Shown: positions 8,259 to 16,310, counted from the stretch's first letter. The stretch is 30,659 nt of DNA from Schaedlerella sp. (GCA_020024595.1 JAHHTO010000012.1:1-30659); one strand, 5' to 3'. Notes: a model not told the origin generated them from the sequence alone. Program-made: numbers and translations.

Positions 8259-9317
8259 TCACTCTGTAGGTGTTTCATCTGCTTTTTCTACCTGTACACA
8301 CTTTTCTACCAGATAGTCTGCAACCTTCTTCTGAAGAATTGTTTCTTTGATGACATCTTCACCAAACTCTTTCTTAAAACTCTCTACATCTTCATATCCA
8401 GACTGTTTTGCATATTGCTCTGTCATTTCCTTAATTTCTTTCTCTGTAGGCTCCAACTTGTGTTTCTCTGCCAGCAATTCACATGCAATCCGCCTTGTTA
8501 CAGCTATCTCTGCTGCTTCTTTTGCTTTCTCGTTGAACGTCTTCTCATCCATTCCCATGGATGTCATCAAAAATTCCTTCAATTCCATCTGCGACTGTTT
8601 TGCAGCGCCCGTATAATATTCTTTTATCTGTGCAATTTCTTTCTCAACCTCTTCTGATGGCAGCTCTTTTATCTCCACTTGTGCAAGCAATGCTTCCATA
8701 ACTTCTGTACGAAGTTGCGACTCTACTTTTTCCTTATTGTATTCCTCCATATTTTTCCGAATTTCTTTGCGGAATTCTTCAATCGTCTCCGATTCTTCAC
8801 TAATTCCCTGTACCCACTCATCTGTCATTTCTGGATAAATACCATTTAGCGTCACAGTAAACACAGCAACCTTATCTGCGTAATCCGGCTGCTGATAATC
8901 TGCTGGAAACTTCACGGTGATATCAAACTTTTCCCCCGGTTTATGTCCGACAATCTGCTCCTCGAATCCTTTATAGTCTCCGTTCGCACCAATATATGCA
9001 CCAGACCCCAGTTCCAATTCTGCTCCCTGAGCGCTTCCACCCTCGAACTCTGTGCCGTCAATTTTCCCCACGTAATTAAGACTGACAATATCTCCGTCTT
9101 TTGCTGTTCCTTCTGTATCCAAAGATACTCCCCGGTAACTCTTCATAGTGTTCTCCACATACTCATCTGTCACCTCTTTGGGCTCTTCGACTTGTGCTAC
9201 CTCCAAGCCCTTATACTGCTTAATCGTCAGGTTGTCATTAGAAATCTCTTTACTACAAGCCGTCAATGCTCCTGCCATTGCTATACACAGCACTGCCGCC
9301 GCAATCTTCTTTTTCAT
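8259..9317 (-). CDS. Lipoprotein with FKBP prolyl isomerase and trigger-factor C-terminal domains
   Basis: The 352-residue protein begins with a lipoprotein signal peptide; the lipobox LTAC puts the lipidated Cys at 21. An FKBP-type peptidyl-prolyl isomerase domain (GDIVSLNYVGKIDGTEFEGG, then LGSGAYIG and GFEEQIVGHKPGEKFDI) spans about residues 60-155. Helical sequence resembling the trigger-factor C-terminal chaperone arm (EWVQGISEESETIEEFRKEI onward) runs to about 340. The cytoplasmic ribosome-binding domain of trigger factor is absent. The design points to a membrane-anchored foldase outside the cell, comparable in role to PrsA. The ATG chosen has GAGG 8 bp upstream; the ATG immediately before it is an alternative. 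It lies between the cardiolipin synthase and epimerase genes. Confidence 0.85.
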   Translation of the reverse strand: MKKKIAAAVLCIAMAGALTACSKEISNDNLTIKQYKGLEVAQVEEPKEVTDEYVENTMKSYRGVSLDTEGTAKDGDIVSLNYVGKIDGTEFEGGSAQGAELELGSGAYIGANGDYKGFEEQIVGHKPGEKFDITVKFPADYQQPDYADKVAVFTVTLNGIYPEMTDEWVQGISEESETIEEFRKEIRKNMEEYNKEKVESQLRTEVMEALLAQVEIKELPSEEVEKEIAQIKEYYTGAAKQSQMELKEFLMTSMGMDEKTFNEKAKEAAEIAVTRRIACELLAEKHKLEPTEKEIKEMTEQYAKQSGYEDVESFKKEFGEDVIKETILQKKVADYLVEKCVQVEKADETPTE

Positions 9318-9484
9318 CATTATCACCTCATAATTTTCCATATTTTAAAGAGTTTTGTTTTATAACTACTTCTGCAACATCTCATCACTTATCCGCTTTT
9401 AAACAATCTCTGTCGCATATTCTATCATAGGTTCACTCCAAAAAAAAGTGTGACAGAGAATTTCATCCACATTTCATAGTTATT

Positions 9485-10960
9485 TCACAAAAGTGGTGAT
9501 AATAATCTGGAAAACTGCTCTTTTGTCTTGATCAACACCCCTCTCTGGTCGTATACCTTTCGTGTCACATGCGTACATTTTGTCATATCATTTTCAAATG
9601 CCCGTTCCAATCTCTGCACAGTCCGTTCACTGTAAATCACCGCATTGACTTCAAAGTTCAGTTCAAAGCTTCGGATATCCATATTGGCAGTTCCCAGACA
9701 AGCTACCATCCCATCCACACTCAGCGTCTTTGCATGTAAAAATCCATTGTCGTATACATAACATTTTGCCCCTGCCTCAACCAGTTCGCCAAGGTACGAG
9801 TATGTTGCCCAGTACACAAACGGATGATCCGGCTTGCACGGTACCATGACTCGTACATCAATACCGGACCGACTTGCAATTTTCAGTGCATCCAGAATAG
9901 AATCATCCGGAATAAAATACGGGGTCTGAATATAGACATGGTTCTTCGCACTATGGATCAATCGCAGATAATTGTCATGAATATTCTTCGTCTGGGAATC
10001 CGGTCCACTAGAAATAATTTGTACCGGATCATGTCCATTTCGTGTATACTGTGGGATTTCAAACAGTTTGTCTTCCAGGAAAAGATTCTCCTTTGCTGCA
10101 TAATTCCAGTCTAACACAAACCTCACCGCAAGAGATGTTACTGCTGCACCTTCAATACACAAATGAGTATCCCTCCAGTAACCAAATTTCTGGTCCAGTC
10201 CCAGATACTCCCGCCCCACATTGAATCCGCCGACAAATCCAACTCTGCCATCAATAACCACTATTTTCCGATGGTTGCGGTAATTGATACGAAACTGCAG
10301 TCGCCCAAAAAGCGCAGGGAAGAACTCAGCCACATGAATTCCGGCCCGCTCCATTCGATCCCAATCCTTATTTCGCATAGAACGGCATCCCATACTATCA
10401 AAGAGTACTCGTACTTCTACCCCTTGTCTTACCTTTTTCACCAGAACCTGCTCAATTTTCTTCCAAAGTTCATCCCTCTGGATAATATAATATTGAATAT
10501 GAATATAGCACTTTGCCTGTTCAATCTCCTCTATCAAAGCCCTGAACTTCTCTTTGCCATCCGTATAAATCCGCACATCATTATTATCTGTTAAAACAGA
10601 CTGTCCTGCTTCCAAATTGTAAAGGATAAGGTCTCTAAAACGCCCCAACTCTGGATTTGCAAGACGCAGTTTTTTCCGGTATATATTTTCTTCCTGCCTT
10701 CGTATGGCATACTTAAGCTCCCCTTCGATTTCCTTGGTCTTAAACATTCGACTCTTATGAAAATCCTGTCCGATCAAAAGATAAAGAACAAATCCCAAAA
10801 TCGGAATAAAATACAAAAGTAAAAGCCATGTCCACACCGTCTGTGGAGACCTTCTCTGAAAAAATATGATGATCAGTGACAAAAGAATATTGATCACGAA
10901 TAGATTATCCATCAAAAAATTGTACACTGCTGTGGTTACATCCCAAACTAATTCTGCCAT
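9485..10960 (-). CDS. cls: Cardiolipin synthase (phospholipase D type)
   Basis: The 491-residue enzyme condenses two phosphatidylglycerols into cardiolipin at the membrane. Two N-terminal transmembrane helices (about 15-34 and 42-63) precede two phospholipase D domains. Their HKD motifs are complete: H230-K232-D237 (NHRKIVVIDG) and H409-K411-D416 (HAKTLSVDG). Length and layout match bacterial Cls. The reading frame extends 46 codons further upstream, but the inner ATG has AGAGGA 7 bp before it and begins the typical hydrophobic N-terminus. The 167-bp gap to the next gene downstream shows no clear terminator, so read-through into the foldase gene is possible. Confidence 0.94.
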   Translation of the reverse strand: MAELVWDVTTAVYNFLMDNLFVINILLSLIIIFFQRRSPQTVWTWLLLLYFIPILGFVLYLLIGQDFHKSRMFKTKEIEGELKYAIRRQEENIYRKKLRLANPELGRFRDLILYNLEAGQSVLTDNNDVRIYTDGKEKFRALIEEIEQAKCYIHIQYYIIQRDELWKKIEQVLVKKVRQGVEVRVLFDSMGCRSMRNKDWDRMERAGIHVAEFFPALFGRLQFRINYRNHRKIVVIDGRVGFVGGFNVGREYLGLDQKFGYWRDTHLCIEGAAVTSLAVRFVLDWNYAAKENLFLEDKLFEIPQYTRNGHDPVQIISSGPDSQTKNIHDNYLRLIHSAKNHVYIQTPYFIPDDSILDALKIASRSGIDVRVMVPCKPDHPFVYWATYSYLGELVEAGAKCYVYDNGFLHAKTLSVDGMVACLGTANMDIRSFELNFEVNAVIYSERTVQRLERAFENDMTKCTHVTRKVYDQRGVLIKTKEQFSRLLSPLL

Positions 10961-11056
10961 AAAAAATCCTCTTTCTAATTCCCGCCTATCGTTTTGTATC
11001 TCTGCCGTCTGACAAATACGATAAATTCTCATCTGCAAGTCACATTTTACATTTAC

Positions 11057-11085
11057 AGTATACTCGGTTTCTCTTTGAAAAGTAA
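11057..11085 (-). promoter_or_regulatory. Possible promoter of cls
   Basis: On the minus strand TATACT (11057-11062) stands 17 bp from a weak -35 TTACTT (11080-11085). This would give a leader of about 90 nt before the chosen start. Confidence 0.4.
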
Positions 11086-11152
11086 CCCTTAAATACAAAA
11101 TACACCGAATTTTCTTAAATCATTCAAAATGCCGTTTAAACCTTCAAATTGC

Positions 11153-11181
11153 TTGCACTTCCTGGCAAACAATGATACAAT
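11153..11181 (+). promoter_or_regulatory. Predicted sigma-A promoter of the small membrane protein gene
   Basis: TTGCAC (11153-11158) and TACAAT (11176-11181) are separated by 17 bp, ending about 47 bp before the GTG start. Confidence 0.65.
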
Positions 11182-11228
11182 ACTAAATGCATAATTTGCG
11201 GAATATGAGTTATTTAGGAGGATTTACC

Positions 11229-11672
11229 GTGAGTACTGGTACTATTGTTTTAATTGTTATATTAGTCGTTTTAATTGCTGCACTCATTGCACTTTATTTC
11301 TTCGGTAAAAAAGCTGAGAAAAAGCAGGCGGAACAACGCGAACAGATGGAAGCAGTTGCACAGACAATGAACATGCTGATCATCGACAAGAAGCGTATGA
11401 AATTAAAAGAATCCGGACTTCCCGCTGTTGTTCTTGAGAACACACCAAAGTATCTTCGACGTACGAAAGTTGCTGTAGTCAAAGCCAAGGTCGGTCCAAA
11501 GATTATGACACTGATGTGTGACGAACAAGTTTTTCCACTGATTCCGGTAAAGAAGGAAGTCAAGGCAGTTGTCAGCGGCATCTACATAACAGGTGTAAAG
11601 GGGTTAAGAGGACCATTGGAAACACCAAAGAAGAAAAAAGGCTTCTTCGCACGATTCAAAAAGGAAAAATAA
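11229..11672 (+). CDS. Small single-pass membrane protein of unknown function
   Basis: I do not recognise a named family. The 147-residue protein has one N-terminal transmembrane segment (about residues 5-26, IVLIVILVVLIAALIALYFF). A charged helix (KKAEKKQAEQREQMEA) and a small, probably beta-rich domain of about 80 residues follow, then a strongly basic tail (PKKKKGFFARFKKEK). The GTG start is preceded by a full AGGAGG at 7 bp; an ATG 14 codons earlier has no ribosome-binding site and would interrupt the hydrophobic N-terminus. It is monocistronic, with its own promoter and a strong terminator. The orientation is probably N-out with the soluble domain in the cytoplasm, given the Lys-rich flank; this is inference. 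Confidence 0.7.
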   Translation: MSTGTIVLIVILVVLIAALIALYFFGKKAEKKQAEQREQMEAVAQTMNMLIIDKKRMKLKESGLPAVVLENTPKYLRRTKVAVVKAKVGPKIMTLMCDEQVFPLIPVKKEVKAVVSGIYITGVKGLRGPLETPKKKKGFFARFKKEK

Positions 11673-11727
11673 AAACAGAATTTTTGAGACTGTAATTCAT
11701 TCTGTGAAAGTTCTAAATGTGTTAGAT

Positions 11728-11776
11728 ATCCACCTGAGTTGATATTTAGTTTAATATCAATTCAGGTGGATTTTTT
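11728..11776 (+). terminator. Rho-independent terminator
   Basis: ATCCACCTGA pairs with TCAGGTGGAT, and the stem continues through TTGATATT/AATATCAA after one mismatch. A run of six T follows. Confidence 0.88.
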
Positions 11777-11818
11777 ATGGCACAAAAAAAATTTAATTGA
11801 AAGCAAAGGCTTTAGAAC

Positions 11819-11850
11819 AAAAAAATATCCGTAGAAAAATCTACGGATAT
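11819..11850 (-). terminator. Terminator of tRNA-Glu
   Basis: An 11-bp perfect stem (ATATCCGTAGA/TCTACGGATAT, loop of four) is followed on the minus strand by seven T. It starts 12 bp after the tRNA 3' end. Confidence 0.85.
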
Positions 11851-11861
11851 CCTCTATTTAG

Positions 11862-11933
11862 TGACTCCAAGGGGAATCGAACCCCTGATTCCAGCGTGAG
11901 AGGCTAGCGTCTTAACCGCTTGACCATGGAGCC
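11862..11933 (-). tRNA. tRNA-Glu (anticodon CUC)
   Basis: The 72-nt sequence folds as a cloverleaf: acceptor GGCTCCA/TGGAGTC, anticodon stem CTAGC/GCTGG around the loop CTCTCAC, T-loop TTCGATT and discriminator A. The anticodon CTC reads GAG. CCA is not encoded, so it must be added after transcription. Confidence 0.93.
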
Positions 11934-11974
11934 ATAATGACTTTGCCTGCATATATCTTCCACAAGCAAAATCT

Positions 11975-12003
11975 ACTATATCATATACTCCGTAAATGTG
12001 CAA
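11975..12003 (-). promoter_or_regulatory. Predicted promoter of tRNA-Glu
   Basis: On the minus strand TTGCAC (11998-12003) and TATAGT (11975-11980) are 17 bp apart, and a TGA triplet precedes the -10. It lies 42 bp before the tRNA. Confidence 0.72.
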
Positions 12004-12042
12004 GCACTTTTTTTAATTTCCGCTTTTTTCGGCAGAACTATT

Positions 12043-12981
12043 TTAACTCTTATCAGGCAATTCTTCTTTTTTTTGCATCAGATTCTCCCGCATCTCTTCC
12101 TTTACCATAATCTGAAGTCCCTGCTTCCGATTCAAAATGTCAACCACATCATGCTGTCCTCCAAACTCCCCATCTAATGTCCATGGAATCTCTTCCAATG
12201 ACTCAAAGCGGATTTTCCCTGTGCGGAAAGAGTAAATATGCTTGGAATCAATCTGTCGAATCAACAAAGCTGCAATGATATCGTTCAGTTCCAGCGGATT
12301 TTTAGGTGTTTTGATCAATGTCACTTCAAATTCTCCGTCGTCAAACACCACATCTCTTCCAATAATCCCCTGAAATCCGCCTACAGAACGGGAATTTGTA
12401 ACCATTCCAAACATAAAATCTTCTTCGATCACTTCATTACCGTACGAAACTTTCACACGATAAGATGGAACATTAAAGATACTCTTCGCACCTTCCAACA
12501 CATACGCCAAATGTCCAAGTACATTCTTCACACTCTGCTTCGTCTCATAAGATACCTCTGTAAACAGACCAAATGCTGCAATATATACAAAAAAATCTGT
12601 ATTAAATACACCAATATCACACGCTAACGGAGCTCCATTCACCGCAGTATCCGCCGCCTCCAGCATATCTTTGGAAATATGCAGGCTACGTGCAAAATCA
12701 TTCGTTGTTCCTGCCGGAATATATCCAATTGGAACCTGTTTTTCCCGACGAGCCATTCCCGTCACAACTTCATCCAGCGTTCCATCTCCTCCGCTGCACA
12801 CAATCAAATCATAATCCTCTGTATACGAAAGCATCTTTGCTAACGCATCATGATATTTCTGCGTTGGATAAACCTGTACTTCATACCCTGCTTTCACAAA
12901 AATATCCAACACATCTGATAGTTTTGGCTTCAGGACTCCTGTTCCTGCATTTGGATTGTAAATAAACAACATTTTTTTCAT
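12043..12981 (-). CDS. Diacylglycerol/lipid kinase, DagK/YegS family
   Basis: The 312-residue protein has the N-terminal catalytic fold of the DagK/LCB5 family. It shows the phosphate loop YNPNAGTG (8-15), the nucleotide-binding GGDGT (64-68) and PAGTTNDFARSL (89-100), followed by a C-terminal beta domain (WTLDGEFGG). DagK in Firmicutes recycles diacylglycerol, released by lipoteichoic acid synthesis, into phosphatidic acid; related members have other lipid substrates. The start chosen has AAGGGAG 9 bp upstream and begins at the first core strand; 18 further codons upstream are open but run into a long hairpin. It is the last gene of the murB-rapZ-whiA-crh cluster. Confidence 0.86.
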   Translation of the reverse strand: MKKMLFIYNPNAGTGVLKPKLSDVLDIFVKAGYEVQVYPTQKYHDALAKMLSYTEDYDLIVCSGGDGTLDEVVTGMARREKQVPIGYIPAGTTNDFARSLHISKDMLEAADTAVNGAPLACDIGVFNTDFFVYIAAFGLFTEVSYETKQSVKNVLGHLAYVLEGAKSIFNVPSYRVKVSYGNEVIEEDFMFGMVTNSRSVGGFQGIIGRDVVFDDGEFEVTLIKTPKNPLELNDIIAALLIRQIDSKHIYSFRTGKIRFESLEEIPWTLDGEFGGQHDVVDILNRKQGLQIMVKEEMRENLMQKKEELPDKS

Positions 12982-13006
12982 CTGCACCGTCTCCCTTCCT
13001 TTTTCA

Positions 13007-13052
13007 GGAAAGTAACAAAGAATGTGCCGTAGCACATTCTTTGTTACTTTCT
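13007..13052. other. Long perfect intergenic hairpin between the crh-like gene and dagK
   Basis: Arms of 19 bases (13009-13027 and 13032-13050) are perfectly complementary around the loop CGTA, and G-C and G-U pairs extend the stem. The minus-strand 3' side has only TTTCC, so it is not a textbook terminator. It may be a partial terminator, an RNA-processing site or a 3' stabiliser for the upstream part of the operon. Confidence 0.75.
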
Positions 13053-13075
13053 CTCTATCTGTTTGCTATTTTCTT

Positions 13076-13336
13076 TTAGACCTGTGCATCTAAAAAAAAG
13101 GAACGAATACCTTCTGCTGCCTTTTCCTCATCTTCTCCTTCTGTCAGAACAGTCACCTCTTCTCCTTCTGTCAGATTCAGACTCATCATTCCCATAATAC
13201 TCTTAGCGTTAATTTTCTTCTCCCCTAATTGGATGTATATCCTACTTGAATACTGACTGGCTTCCTGTACCAACAGTGCAATCGGTCTTCCATCCAAACC
13301 ATTCTCATGTTTCACGACAACAGGTGTCTTAATCAT
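13076..13336 (-). CDS. HPr-family (Crh-like) protein lacking the catalytic histidine
   Basis: The 86-residue protein has HPr length and fold marks. The segment KSIMGMMSL places Ser at position 46, the site phosphorylated by HPr kinase. The EI-phosphorylated His15 of HPr is replaced: the usual GIHARP reads GLDGRP, with Asp at 15. It therefore cannot carry phosphate for the PTS. B. subtilis Crh, which has Gln15 and keeps Ser46, acts only as a CcpA co-effector, and it too lies directly after whiA. The same regulatory role is inferred here, with Asp15 as an unusual variant. The start overlaps the whiA stop (ATGA) behind AAGGAGGG. Confidence 0.83.
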   Translation of the reverse strand: MIKTPVVVKHENGLDGRPIALLVQEASQYSSRIYIQLGEKKINAKSIMGMMSLNLTEGEEVTVLTEGEDEEKAAEGIRSFFLDAQV

Positions 13337-14292
13337 AATAACCCTCCTTGTTCCTGCCTAACCTTTTCTGCCAGTTCACTCAACTTCCTCATCCGATGAT
13401 TAATTCCTGACTTCCCGACCGGTGGCGATAAAAGCCCACCAAGTTCTTTTAAAGAAGCATCAGGATGAGAAAGGCGGACAAGTGCTGCGTCCTCCAACCC
13501 TTCCGGCAATTTTTCAAGACCAACTGTATCCCGCAAATACTTAATGTCCTCCAACTGTCTCACAGCAGCAGACACGGTCTTATTGATATTGGCAGTCTCA
13601 CAATTCACTTTGCGGTTGACCGTGTTACGCATCTCTTTTAAAATCCGGATATTCTCCAACTTCATCAGAGATAACGGCGCTTCCATTATATTCAGGATAT
13701 CTACAATCTGCGCCCCTTCTTTCAAATAAACCACCCAGGATTTCTTCCTCTGTACAATCTTTGCATCCATCGAAAAACTGCAGATCAGCGCTTTCAACTG
13801 AGCAGCCATAGGCTCTGCTACACATACAATCTCAAAGTGATAAGACTTTGTCGGATCACTCATCGATCCAGCCGCCAGAAATGCTCCTCTTAAAAATGCC
13901 CGTTTACAACAAGTTTGCTGAACCACAATCGGATTCACAATATGTATCTCTTCAAATCCTTCTCTATATTCCTCTGTAAGCTTAGTCGCCTGAAGAATGC
14001 GAAGCGCATCTGTATGGCTTTTTATTATAACAAAATAGGATACACTTTGCCTTATGATATTTCTTCGAATTGAGATATCCGCTTCTATATTAAATGTTTT
14101 TCTGATTAATGTAAAGACCTTTCTTGCAACTGTAATATTTTCTGTATGGATTTTAATGGCATATCTGTTTCTACTGTCAATCACAATTGAACCGCAGATA
14201 CTGACCAACGCCGCCAACTCTGCAATCTGGCAATGTCTTACCGTACTCCACTGTCTGGAAAGTTCTTCTTTTATATCACCCGAAAATGACAT
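13333..14292 (-). CDS. whiA: WhiA, DNA-binding division/sporulation regulator
   Basis: The 319-residue protein begins with the family's usual MSFSGDIKEELSRQ. It has a LAGLIDADG-like N-terminal region (CCKRAFLRGAFLAAGSMSDP, about 130-150) and a C-terminal helix-turn-helix segment (LKELGGLLSPPVGKSGINHR, about 280-300). WhiA links chromosome organisation and division in Bacillus and sporulation septation in actinomycetes. A GTG four codons earlier is possible, but AGAGGTGG at 8 bp supports this ATG. It sits 30 bp after rapZ and overlaps the Crh-like gene, the order known from yvcJ-yvcK-yvcL-crh in B. subtilis, except that no yvcK lies between rapZ and whiA. Confidence 0.95.
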   Translation of the reverse strand: MSFSGDIKEELSRQWSTVRHCQIAELAALVSICGSIVIDSRNRYAIKIHTENITVARKVFTLIRKTFNIEADISIRRNIIRQSVSYFVIIKSHTDALRILQATKLTEEYREGFEEIHIVNPIVVQQTCCKRAFLRGAFLAAGSMSDPTKSYHFEIVCVAEPMAAQLKALICSFSMDAKIVQRKKSWVVYLKEGAQIVDILNIMEAPLSLMKLENIRILKEMRNTVNRKVNCETANINKTVSAAVRQLEDIKYLRDTVGLEKLPEGLEDAALVRLSHPDASLKELGGLLSPPVGKSGINHRMRKLSELAEKVRQEQGGLL

Positions 14293-14322
14293 AGTTTCTG
14301 CCACCTCTTTATTTCTGCCTGT

Positions 14323-15201
14323 TTACTTTGTTTTTATTATTGCATCCTTTTCGATATCTCGGTGTTCAATACGTACTCCATACTGTTCCTGTTTTTTTAC
14401 AAATTCATACAAACAATTTGCAAGTGTCACAGAACGATGTTTCCCCCCTGTACATCCAATCGCGATGACAAGATGATTCTTTCCTTCCCAGATATAATTC
14501 GGAAGCAGAAAATCGATCATACTCGTCAGTTTCTCCAAAAACACCTTTGCACGCTCATTTTCAAGCACATAATCTCTTACCTCTGGCTCATTCCCAGTCT
14601 TTTCTCTTAATTCATCTATATAGTAAGGATTCGGAAGAAAACGGACATCAAAGACAAGATCAGCATCCTCAGGAATCCCATACTTGAACCCAAAAGACAT
14701 CACTGTTACATAAAGGTTTTTAAAATCCTTTCCTTCAACGAAAATCTTCTCCAATTCTTCTTTCAGTTCTCTGGTAAGCAACTTGCTCGTATCTAATATA
14801 TACGTGGCTCGCATTTTTAAGAACGCAATTTTCTCACGTTCTGCCGCAATCCCTACATCGATATGTCCTGTTCCCCCAAGCGGATGCTGGCGTCTCGTCT
14901 CTTTATAGCGTTTTACCAGTACATTTGACTTCGCGTCCAAAAAAAGAATTTCGTAGTGAATTCCTCCGGCATACATTTCCTCTAACTGCTCTTCCAGTCC
15001 ATCCAGCGACTGCCCGCTTCGGATATCAATCCCCAATGCCACTTTATTTACTTCTGTTTTCGGTACCGTAATCATCTCTGCAAATTTTGGAAACAACATA
15101 ATCGGAAGGTTATCCACACAGAAATATCCCATATCCTCTAACATTTTCAATGCCGTAGATTTACCTGCCCCCGACATTCCTGTTACAATGACAAATCTCA
15201 T
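14323..15201 (-). CDS. rapZ: RapZ/YvcJ-family nucleotide-binding protein
   Basis: The 292-residue protein has a Walker A motif at residues 8-15 (GMSGAGKS), the following CVDNLP segment and the C-terminal GCTGGKHRSV signature, all typical of RapZ/YvcJ. In E. coli RapZ senses glucosamine-6-P and steers GlmZ decay. In B. subtilis YvcJ is a GTPase/ATPase affecting competence and the first gene of the yvc-crh cluster. The role in Clostridia is less clear. The ATG chosen has GGAGG 7 bp upstream; 36 open codons before it overlap the end of murB and are unlikely to be translated. Confidence 0.94.
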   Translation of the reverse strand: MRFVIVTGMSGAGKSTALKMLEDMGYFCVDNLPIMLFPKFAEMITVPKTEVNKVALGIDIRSGQSLDGLEEQLEEMYAGGIHYEILFLDAKSNVLVKRYKETRRQHPLGGTGHIDVGIAAEREKIAFLKMRATYILDTSKLLTRELKEELEKIFVEGKDFKNLYVTVMSFGFKYGIPEDADLVFDVRFLPNPYYIDELREKTGNEPEVRDYVLENERAKVFLEKLTSMIDFLLPNYIWEGKNHLVIAIGCTGGKHRSVTLANCLYEFVKKQEQYGVRIEHRDIEKDAIIKTK

Positions 15202-15229
15202 TGTCATTCCTCCTTCGTCTGATAACTCT

Positions 15230-16135
15230 TTAAAATTCCCCAATCCTCTTAACTTCCGGTTCCAGGCGCACGCCAAACTTTTCTTCCACTTTGTCAGAAA
15301 CCTGCTCAATCAAAGATAGAATGTCAGCTGCCGTCGCATGATCTTTATTAATCACAAATCCACAGTGCTTTTCTGACACCTGTGCTCCGCCTACCTGAAA
15401 TCCCTGCAGCCCTGTATCCTGAATCAATTTTCCTGCAAAATATCCTTCTGGGCGCTTAAACGTGCTTCCTGCACTTGGATATTCTAATGGCTGTTTTGTG
15501 ACACGCTTCTCCTTTAATTCTTCCATATACGCATGAATTGTTTCCGGATTTCCAGGCTCTAATTCAAGTTCCGCACTCAAAACGATATCTCCGTTTTTTG
15601 AAAAAATACTGCTTCGGTACCCCAATTCCATTTGCTCTGCGGGAAGTACACGTAATTCCCCCTCTGCCGTCAAAGAAAGGGCACTCTTTAATACATGTTT
15701 CATTTCACCACCATAAGCACCTGCATTCATCATCACTGCACCACCTAATGTTCCCGGAATTCCGGAGGCAAATTCCATACCCGACAGTTCATGTGCCAGA
15801 GCCTCTGCCGCTATCTTGGAAAGCAATGCTCCAGCCTGTGCATAGACCACATTTTCCGCCACACGAATCTTACTCATCTTCTTATATAACTGAATCACAA
15901 CTCCACGGTATCCTTTATCTCCAACCAGAAGGTTACTTCCATTTCCTGTCACATAATATGGTATCTTTTCTGCATGCAATATCTTTATGATTTCCCGAAC
16001 TTGCTCTTCCTCTTCCGGCATCACAAACCAATCTGCGGGACCTCCCACACGAAACGTGGTGTGATTTTTCATCGGTTCATCCCTTAATACATTTTCATTT
16101 CCTATAATTTTGCACAATTCTTCATGTAATCCCAT
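15230..16135 (-). CDS. murB: UDP-N-acetylenolpyruvoylglucosamine reductase
   Basis: MurB (301 residues here) uses NADPH and FAD to reduce the enolpyruvyl group of UDP-GlcNAc, giving UDP-MurNAc for peptidoglycan. FAD-binding motifs are visible (HTTFRVGGPAD at 25-35, VTGNGSNLLV at 62-71, GIPGTLGGAVMMNAGAYG at 125-142). So are the catalytic Arg in YRSS (R174), the proton-donor Ser in SAGSTFKRP (S224) and the C-terminal Glu in LEPEV. GGAG lies 9 bp before the chosen ATG; a start five codons earlier has no good site. It is the first gene of the operon and has its own promoter. Confidence 0.96.
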   Translation of the reverse strand: MGLHEELCKIIGNENVLRDEPMKNHTTFRVGGPADWFVMPEEEEQVREIIKILHAEKIPYYVTGNGSNLLVGDKGYRGVVIQLYKKMSKIRVAENVVYAQAGALLSKIAAEALAHELSGMEFASGIPGTLGGAVMMNAGAYGGEMKHVLKSALSLTAEGELRVLPAEQMELGYRSSIFSKNGDIVLSAELELEPGNPETIHAYMEELKEKRVTKQPLEYPSAGSTFKRPEGYFAGKLIQDTGLQGFQVGGAQVSEKHCGFVINKDHATAADILSLIEQVSDKVEEKFGVRLEPEVKRIGEF

Positions 16136-16211
16136 AAAAAATATCTCCATTCTTTTTCTATCTTCCTATTTGGAATGCTGTGTTCTCATTCGATATCTTT
16201 ATTCTTTTCAC

Positions 16212-16240
16212 ATCATACAATAAAACCACCTGAAATTCAA
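16212..16240 (-). promoter_or_regulatory. Predicted promoter of the murB operon
   Basis: On the minus strand TTGAAT (16235-16240) and TATGAT (16212-16217) are 17 bp apart. It is back-to-back with the rightward promoter at 16282. Confidence 0.65.
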
Positions 16241-16281
16241 CCGTATTCGCCCCCATCCACAGGAGGTATGAAGGAAAAAAC

Positions 16282-16310
16282 TTGCAAAATCCCATAGAAT
16301 GATGTATATT
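16282..16310 (+). promoter_or_regulatory. Predicted promoter of the CorC-family gene
   Basis: TTGCAA (16282-16287) and TATATT (16305-16310) are 17 bp apart, about 66 bp before the start codon. Confidence 0.65.

Noticed and set aside
11777..11800. ATG frame MAQKKFN directly after the terminator at 11776
   Set aside because: It stops after seven codons, has no ribosome-binding site and shows no continuing homology that I could recognise in other frames.
14362..15990. Many long open frames antisense to rapZ, murB, cls, dnaE and the heptad gene
   Set aside because: They lie opposite strongly conserved genes, lack ribosome-binding sites and have compositions expected from reversed codons.
16260..16298. 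AGGAGGT followed at once by ATG and nine codons, upstream of the CorC-family gene
   Set aside because: The spacing is too short for initiation and the predicted promoter -35 and -10 overlap it, so it would mostly not be transcribed.
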